From Mortierella sp. BCC40632 (taxonomy: Eukaryota; Mortierellomycota; Mortierellomycetes; Mortierellales; Mortierellaceae): DNA of 64,000 nt. Location of the stretch: NCBI GenBank assembly GCA_011634665.1, contig WAEK01000005.1, positions 302,001-366,000 of the forward strand. The letters run 5' to 3'. This document shows, in pieces, positions 58,734 through 64,000 of the stretch. The translations under genes and the position numbers were made by a program. Within the stretch, counting starts at the first letter, position 1; each line of letters opens with the position of its first letter. The notes beneath the pieces were generated by a model. It was not told the DNA's origin, searched no databases, and saw only the letters and a program-made list of their open reading frames with translations.

Positions 58734-61316
58734 TTAATACTTCATTCTCGGCCGCTTGCTATGAACATCATAAACTGAGGCTTCTAGAAGACTGGTCAAT
58801 TGCGAGAAGAGCTCGTTGATTTTTTCTTGGTTTTCCAGAGGTATGTTCTTGTCTCTCTGGCCCTGGATTTTAGCGATACGATCCAGAAAGTATTCACTTC
58901 TATCAGGAGCTAGATCCTCCTGAGTGTATTCTAAATATTCTTCATGGGCTTGTTCGAGCAGTACACGCTTGCTATCCTTGCTTTCTTGGATAGCCTCCTC
59001 ACCATAGCTTGTCTGCATAAGTGGAATCTTCGGGGGAACAGGTGCAATGTGTTTACATGTGCTACCATTGTTGAAGTGATAAGGACAAGAGTATGATTTG
59101 ATGCGGCCGAATGACAACTCGCTGGTATCGACATCGATGTCATACACCTTTAGTCGACTTGTAAAGGACTCCACGCGAAGTAATCGGTCAGAAACTTGGA
59201 CAAGAGGTTCTCCTTTGTAGCCTTTGGATTCTCGATTTTCAATGTGCTCTTGTGCAATCTTTTTAAAGGGTGCCTCAATCCTTCGTGCGGGATCCGTTCG
59301 GCCAACGTTCAAAGCGCTCAGTGTGCACTTTTTTTGGAAATGAGGAATGTTCATGTATCCAAGAATGTAGATGACCCAGTCGATTCGCCGCTGACGCCTG
59401 TCTCTGGAAAAGTGGTGCCTAAGGATGTTATGCCAGGATTCAATGTAGTTATTGGGGTCCATCGAGGCGTGCGCTACATCCTGGCGATAACACAGCATCC
59501 ACGACTTTCGGCATTTCTCATTTTCGTCGTCCAAATCTCCAAAATAGTTTTTATCCAAATAATCCAGCAGATTCTTGTGGTGTCTCCACTTGTGTCGATA
59601 CAGCTCGATCAGCAACATGGCCTCCGATACATTGGTTTCTTGCGATATGCTACGAAGATCTGCAGTTGCCTAGAGTTCACATTAGAGAACACTCACTGAA
59701 ATTCACTAAGCCAAAAAAAAAAAAAAAAAAATAGAAGACAAGTAACAATTACTTACCTCTGCCTTGAGTGCTTTCGGTCGGCTATTGTTACAGGGATCTA
59801 TGGATTTCACATCCAAAAGAGAAGGAACTGTGCGTTCCCAAGCACGATAAACATGCCATTTACAAAAGAAAATAGGAACACTCTCGCCAGAAAAGGCTGT
59901 CTTGATGGCCAAGATCTCGATGTTCCCTTGGTCAGTGATTACAGCATTCGGTTTGTAAACGTAGACATGTCCATCCGTAGAGTAAAGCTCCGTCATCTTC
60001 GCTCGAATAGCTCGTAGCCATCCGACCAAGATGGAATTTTCTGTGCTCTTTGTTAGCAAAAAGGCAACTGGAATCCCGAACCCCGTGTCCGTATTTTTGA
60101 GGACGAGCGTGTAGAGGTATGTATGATGGCTAAGAGGACGTCGTTAATCTACGAACGGTCGAGTTTTTGAAGACATATGCACTTCTATAATTGTGAAAGA
60201 CAACATACCCGAATACTTGTATTCCATCAAAGCAGATTGATTTTCCATAGGATCGCAACTGAGCCAGCTGCCACAGAGTCGAGAAACCAAAATAAGTTCC
60301 ATCAACTCGATCCTCTTGGTTGTAATATGTCATAGCTCCTGTCGCTTCAAGTTCCTCCATCCACTTCATTGCTGAGAGTACTGGATCTTTGTCCTTAGTC
60401 ATCCTTGTCTGAGTGATCTCGTACCAGATGTTGTAGACATCGTCGTAAGAAATAAAATCATAACGGGAAAACTGTCCATTCTCGCGTAAAACTGGCTGAA
60501 ACATATCATACTCCATTGTGAGCTGCTGCATAACCATGTTGATAGTTGAACCCTGTAAGATCAGGCTTCGAATAGTCGCTTTGATCGCGTCCGGCTTTTG
60601 GCGAGTGCCAAGGTCTGAAATGCTTCCAAGCGAATGGTTATGTTCGTAAAAATATTCAACATAACACACGTCGGTTGTTGTTCCATCTTGATTCCGCCTC
60701 TTCTGAGATTTCACATGAATTTTCGAGGAACACCCACTCTTGATACTCTCCTTTCGGATCCTCGTCTTACCAGACTTTCCGCCTCTCACTCTATCTTTCC
60801 GTACATATCGTTTGCCAGCACACTGGCACTGATAGTACACCGACGACTCTCCCGCTCTTGATTTTCCTACGCACTCGTAATGGCCTGCCATTTTTATGAA
60901 GTTGGTGGAGATCCTCATCTGGTGCCGTTGCCTCCACTCTGCAAAATCTTCTGGCGAAAGGTAAAAAGAGGCCTTTGAGTCGTCAATGACCAGACCCTTG
61001 AATGTCTGTGAAGATTTTGATACATAATCGTCCCTTCGCAGCAATTCACGTATCTCGCTTATCACCGCGTCTGAGAATTTGACCATAATACGCCTTTTTA
61101 AATCCTTTAAGATACAGGAATATCCGTTTTAATAGAGATTCGCTTTGGATAGGGAGACAACTATGACAGGGACCTCGCATAAAATTTACCTCGATTGGGG
61201 TGTGATCACCCATCATTTTGTACTCGTTGGCTGTAATTTCGAGGCTTTCACTGTCGTTGCTGCCTGGCCTCTCTATAGTCGTCTCCTCCTCGGTAATTTC
61301 TTCAAACATCCTTTTC

Positions 61317-61355
<39 letters not shown>

Positions 61356-61647
61356 GAGGTGACAGAGAGAGTGTTAGGAGTGTGAAAGGAGTGTGTTCGG
61401 GGCATGTTAGGGGGGTGTTAGTTTGAACAAGCCTTGAGTGAGAGCTTAGCGATTTAAACTGAAAAAAAAATACCATCCTGTCAATGCAAGAGAGCGCTAA
61501 GTTTTCTACTTGATTGCGATTTTCTTCGTCCAAATAGACCAACGAGTCTATTGAGGGAGTGTCATGTTCGGAACCACAAACGTTGGGGAGCATGTTGGTG
61601 ATGGGATGGTGGAGAGAGTGAGGTGTATGATCTCCTCGGCAGCTCAT
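58734..61647 (-). CDS. MULE/FAR1-like transposase
   Basis: Mutator-like (MULE) DDE transposase. Five exons: 61474-61647, 61190-61315, 60209-61104, 59757-60129 and 58734-59669, giving 834 residues with consistent phases and no internal stops. In order: a variable N-terminus; a FAR1/WRKY-GCM1-type zinc-binding region (YECVGK, YYQCQC, GCSSKIHV, ending YEHNHSLG); a MULE catalytic core with CFDGIQVFG (first Asp), LYTLVLKNTDTGFGIPVAF, ITDQGNIE (second Asp) and CKWHVYRAW; then a SWIM-like segment (YSCPYHFNNGSTCKHI) lacking the first Cys of the usual CxC pair. It may be an active element or a domesticated gene; terminal repeats were not found. Intron 1 carries a TAA microsatellite. Confidence 0.85.
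61317..61351. repeat. TAA trinucleotide repeat in MULE intron 1
   Basis: About eleven TAA/AAT units immediately before the exon-2 acceptor on the minus strand. Confidence 0.9.
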
Positions 61648-61987
61648 GTCAGGTCAGCATGAAAAACGGAAGGCAATTCACTGGATTCCTGTATAATGTT
61701 GACCCAGAGGCGCCAAAGTGACGTATCAGTGCCCCAATGACACGAGTAAGATGGTTCCTCTCTTCTTCTGCATGGCCCAGGCGGATGCTCCTCTTTTTTG
61801 ATTCCGCCTTCTTCTCCGCACACATGTACGCGCCTCTCTCTCTCGGTAAAAGTAATCTCAGATCCATCAATCCATCAATCCATCTCCCTTTCACATGTCA
61901 GAGTACATGGGGTTGACACCCTCTCCACGCGGGTATCGCATCTGACTTACTGCACTGCAGCAGTGCAGCAGGGCAATATCAGTCGAG
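61648..61987. other. Region upstream of the MULE gene
   Basis: No gene is supported. It contains the near-perfect palindrome at 61950-61968 just before the first copy of the structured repeat. Confidence 0.5.
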
Positions 61988-62127
61988 GCTCGATCCACGC
62001 GCGTTGCAAATGCTTAGCATTACAACACTGTGCCAGTCTTGTTATCGCAAGAGACTGTCGGCGCAGTAGCCTGCCCATGGAGCCAGGGAGACTCTTGCAC
62101 GCCCGTAGCTGGGCCTCCGAGAGCCAT
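61988..62127 (+). repeat. Structured ~140-bp repeat, copy 1
   Basis: Shares GATCCACGCGCG at its start, TAGCCTGCCCATG in the middle and ACTCTTGCACGC...GGGCCTCC...AGAGCC at its end with copy 2. A hairpin is formed by CTGTGCC (62028-62034) and GGCGCAG (62060-62066), continuing inward with AGTCTTG against CAAGAGACT and a TTATCG loop. A second stem is CTCTTG with CGAGAG near 62092-62122. Strand is arbitrary. Confidence 0.7.
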
Positions 62128-62196
62128 GTAGTTGTCCCCACCAAACTGGCGATGCTCTGCAGTTCTAAATGTAGGCCGTCGTTCGGTATGAGTTTG

Positions 62197-62327
62197 ATCC
62201 ACGCGCGCTGACATGCTCTGTCAACACCGCACAGGCCTCGTTATTGCGAGAGGCTGCTTGTGCGGTAGCCTGCCCATGAAGCTCTGGTCAACTCTTGCAC
62301 GCTCGTAGCGGGGCCTCCAAGAGCCGG
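62197..62327 (+). repeat. Structured ~140-bp repeat, copy 2
   Basis: Diverged second copy, same orientation. The equivalent outer stem is CCGCACA (62227-62233) with TGTGCGG (62259-62265), continuing with GCCTCG against CGAGAGGC. The second stem is CTCTTG with CAAGAG. Differences from copy 1 repeatedly change both partners of a base pair. Confidence 0.7.
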
Positions 62328-62429
62328 GGTCCACTCATCTCATTAAAATCTTACTGCATTTGAACTGATGATACGATTATTCGTGCATGTCCATATTAAC
62401 CATTTCAGCACTGGCACCTGTTGTTCGCG

Positions 62430-63926
62430 ATGTCGACTTATCCGAGCAACGACTATAAAAAGACTGCTTCTAGGATGACAGAAACCCATGTGGAGAGTGA
62501 GAACAAGTCTGACAAGGGCCAACCTCACGCCTCAGAGTCGGCGGACAATTGGAAGGAAGCTCTCACAAGACTCTCTGGCGTCGATTCGTGTGTGCTAACC
62601 TTCATGCTCAACTGTATTCGCTTGACCGATGTTGGCTACGAAGCCTTTCTTTATCACGCGAACATGACTCATAAGGAAAACTGTACTCTCCGGCGCTGTC
62701 AATCTATTTGGCATAGTTGCATCACACGACTGGCCAAGTCGACACACCAAGCCTTGCAAAGGCAAAGTAAAATACTACTACAAAAGTGGTCCCGGAAAGA
62801 GTATGTCTCGATGGAGCGTACTTTTGATCTCTATCTAGGACGCAAGCGAGGTCTTGATGAAGGATCGCTCAAGGTTTTGAAAGCGTCAGATGCCTACTGG
62901 AATGAGCGTACACTTCATGATTACGAGCAAGCAGCGGAGGGACTCAGGCAAGGTAAAGCATCAGCTCTATTGCCTCTCTAGTTAGGTGATGTGAAACAAG
63001 CAAACAACTATGACATGAACTTTCTGTAACAACGAAGAACTATTTCATGATGATTTTCTACTAGCTGCGAAGCGCAAGGGCTTTGGAGTTGACCTAGATG
63101 AAGCAAAGGAAAAGACAAAGACACCCAAGACTGGTAGGTTCCCTTGAAACACTCAATACTCGCCTATGGGTCCAACTATGACCGATATGCTGGCCGTAAC
63201 AGTACCCAGAGAGGGAGACAACTAAAGTGGAAATAGTATCGGGAGGGCTAGTTGACTTCATGAACACAGGTATTTTTTTTTTTTTTTTTTTGAAAAAAAA
63301 ATTTATAAAAGACTGACCTGTGCTCTTTTTGTGAACTAGGGGTGGAACAGACGGGATCATCGTCAGCACCAGCACTGACTCCAATAAAGCGAGTACAACA
63401 TGGAAATGAACTCCGTGAGGACGAGGCAGTACCGCCAGAGACAAATGGTAGAAGTGTCGCTAGCTCATCCTTCGAGTGGTTTCGATTAAAGTATATTACT
63501 CTAATATCCTGTCTCTACTATCGCCTTAGACCAGAATCTTTTTAAAGCGCTTGGTCAAACAACAGAGTGGCAAGAAGAGGAGGTTGACTATCTTGCTCTC
63601 TTCAGGGAGTACCAGCGTACAGTAACCGATGAGGTATTTGCTTCGCTTGCGAATGACCTGATTGCCGACCTGACACCCCTGTCTTCCAGAACGGATTCGT
63701 TTCCTCACTTTATCATCCAGAAAAAGGGACTGGGTGCATTGAGGGCGGCAAGGAAAGGCAGAAAGGCGACCCACACTGTCAATGATGAATGGCCAGCATT
63801 CATGGATGTTGCATCTCGGGTCTTCACACATGATACACAGTCATTCGAGGATGTCAGAAAAAAACTTGCAAAGGAAGATCAGCTCCATCCCATGGTGATG
63901 TATATGCAGAGTATAATCCTCTCATA
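62430..63926 (+). CDS. Unknown multi-exon protein, 5' part (runs off the window)
   Basis: Four exons are visible: 62430-62952, 63065-63133, 63340-63447 and 63530-63926. Phases are 1, 1 and 1, and the last exon ends in phase 2 at GTAAGT, so the gene continues to the right. The 365 residues seen start MSTYPSNDYKK and include a soluble helical region (NWKEALTRLSGVDSCVLTF, DVGYEAFLYHANM), a basic linker (AAKRKGFGVDLDEAKEK), a polar linker (SSSAPALTPIKR) and a helical block with EVDYLALFREYQ and DEWPAFMDVASRVF. I recognise no domain. Good splice sites and long open exons support a real gene. It begins right after the structured repeats, next to a transposase, which suggests an accessory or mobile-linked family. 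Confidence 0.7.
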
Positions 63927-64000
63927 GTAAGTATCCAAGACTTTATTTATCATAGTATGATTTTGTATTGAAAGCCACTAGGGTGGTCTAATATTTATCC

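Overview
The window is fungal nuclear DNA, most likely from the Mortierellaceae (Mucoromycota sensu lato). Genes carry several short introns, intergenic DNA is full of microsatellites and homopolymers, and the gene set is fungal (PWP2, VAC8, PPX1, IFM1, FZO1). The stearoyl-CoA desaturase fused to cytochrome b5 is, as far as I remember, very close to the Mortierella alpina OLE1 protein. No organism name can be proved from the sequence alone.

Layout. 1-7262 (minus): 5' part of glucose-6-phosphate dehydrogenase, exopolyphosphatase PPX1, and the complete seven-exon UTP-B protein PWP2. The first intron of each of these three genes needs a GC-AG splice pair to keep frame and family motifs. 8205-11136: eight copies (one partial) of a ~147-bp TA-flanked MITE, two of them inside the 3' half of a C2H2 zinc-finger gene (10495-12428, minus). 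A ~31-bp minisatellite (about 12490-13215) lies just upstream of that gene. 14051-18158 (minus): a five-exon 1,231-residue diacylglycerol-lipase-like protein. 19551-23263 (minus): VAC8 without its first coding exon. 26044-30778 (minus): a small hypothetical gene and a 1,043-residue single-pass membrane protein. 33513-38004: mitochondrial IF-2 (minus) and mitochondrial ribosomal protein uL13m (plus), divergent over 396 bp. 39459-43607: OLE1 (plus) and a WRAP73/WDR8 WD40 protein (minus). 47244-50537 (plus): nine-exon GTP-type PEP carboxykinase with a probable mitochondrial presequence. 52546-56191 (plus): the mitofusin FZO1. 57208 to the end is an accessory, AT-richer area: a truncated gene start, a five-exon MULE/FAR1-like transposase gene (58734-61647, minus), two copies of a ~140-bp repeat that keeps covarying hairpins, and the 5' part of an unknown multi-exon gene running off the right edge.

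How the genes relate: this is ordinary chromosomal gene order, not an operon. Several products act in mitochondria (IFM1, uL13m, FZO1, probably PEPCK), and others in lipid metabolism (OLE1, lipase) or at the vacuole (VAC8). All exon coordinates were derived by hand from splice signals plus reading-frame continuity. The exon sets given were checked for phase consistency but not against transcripts.
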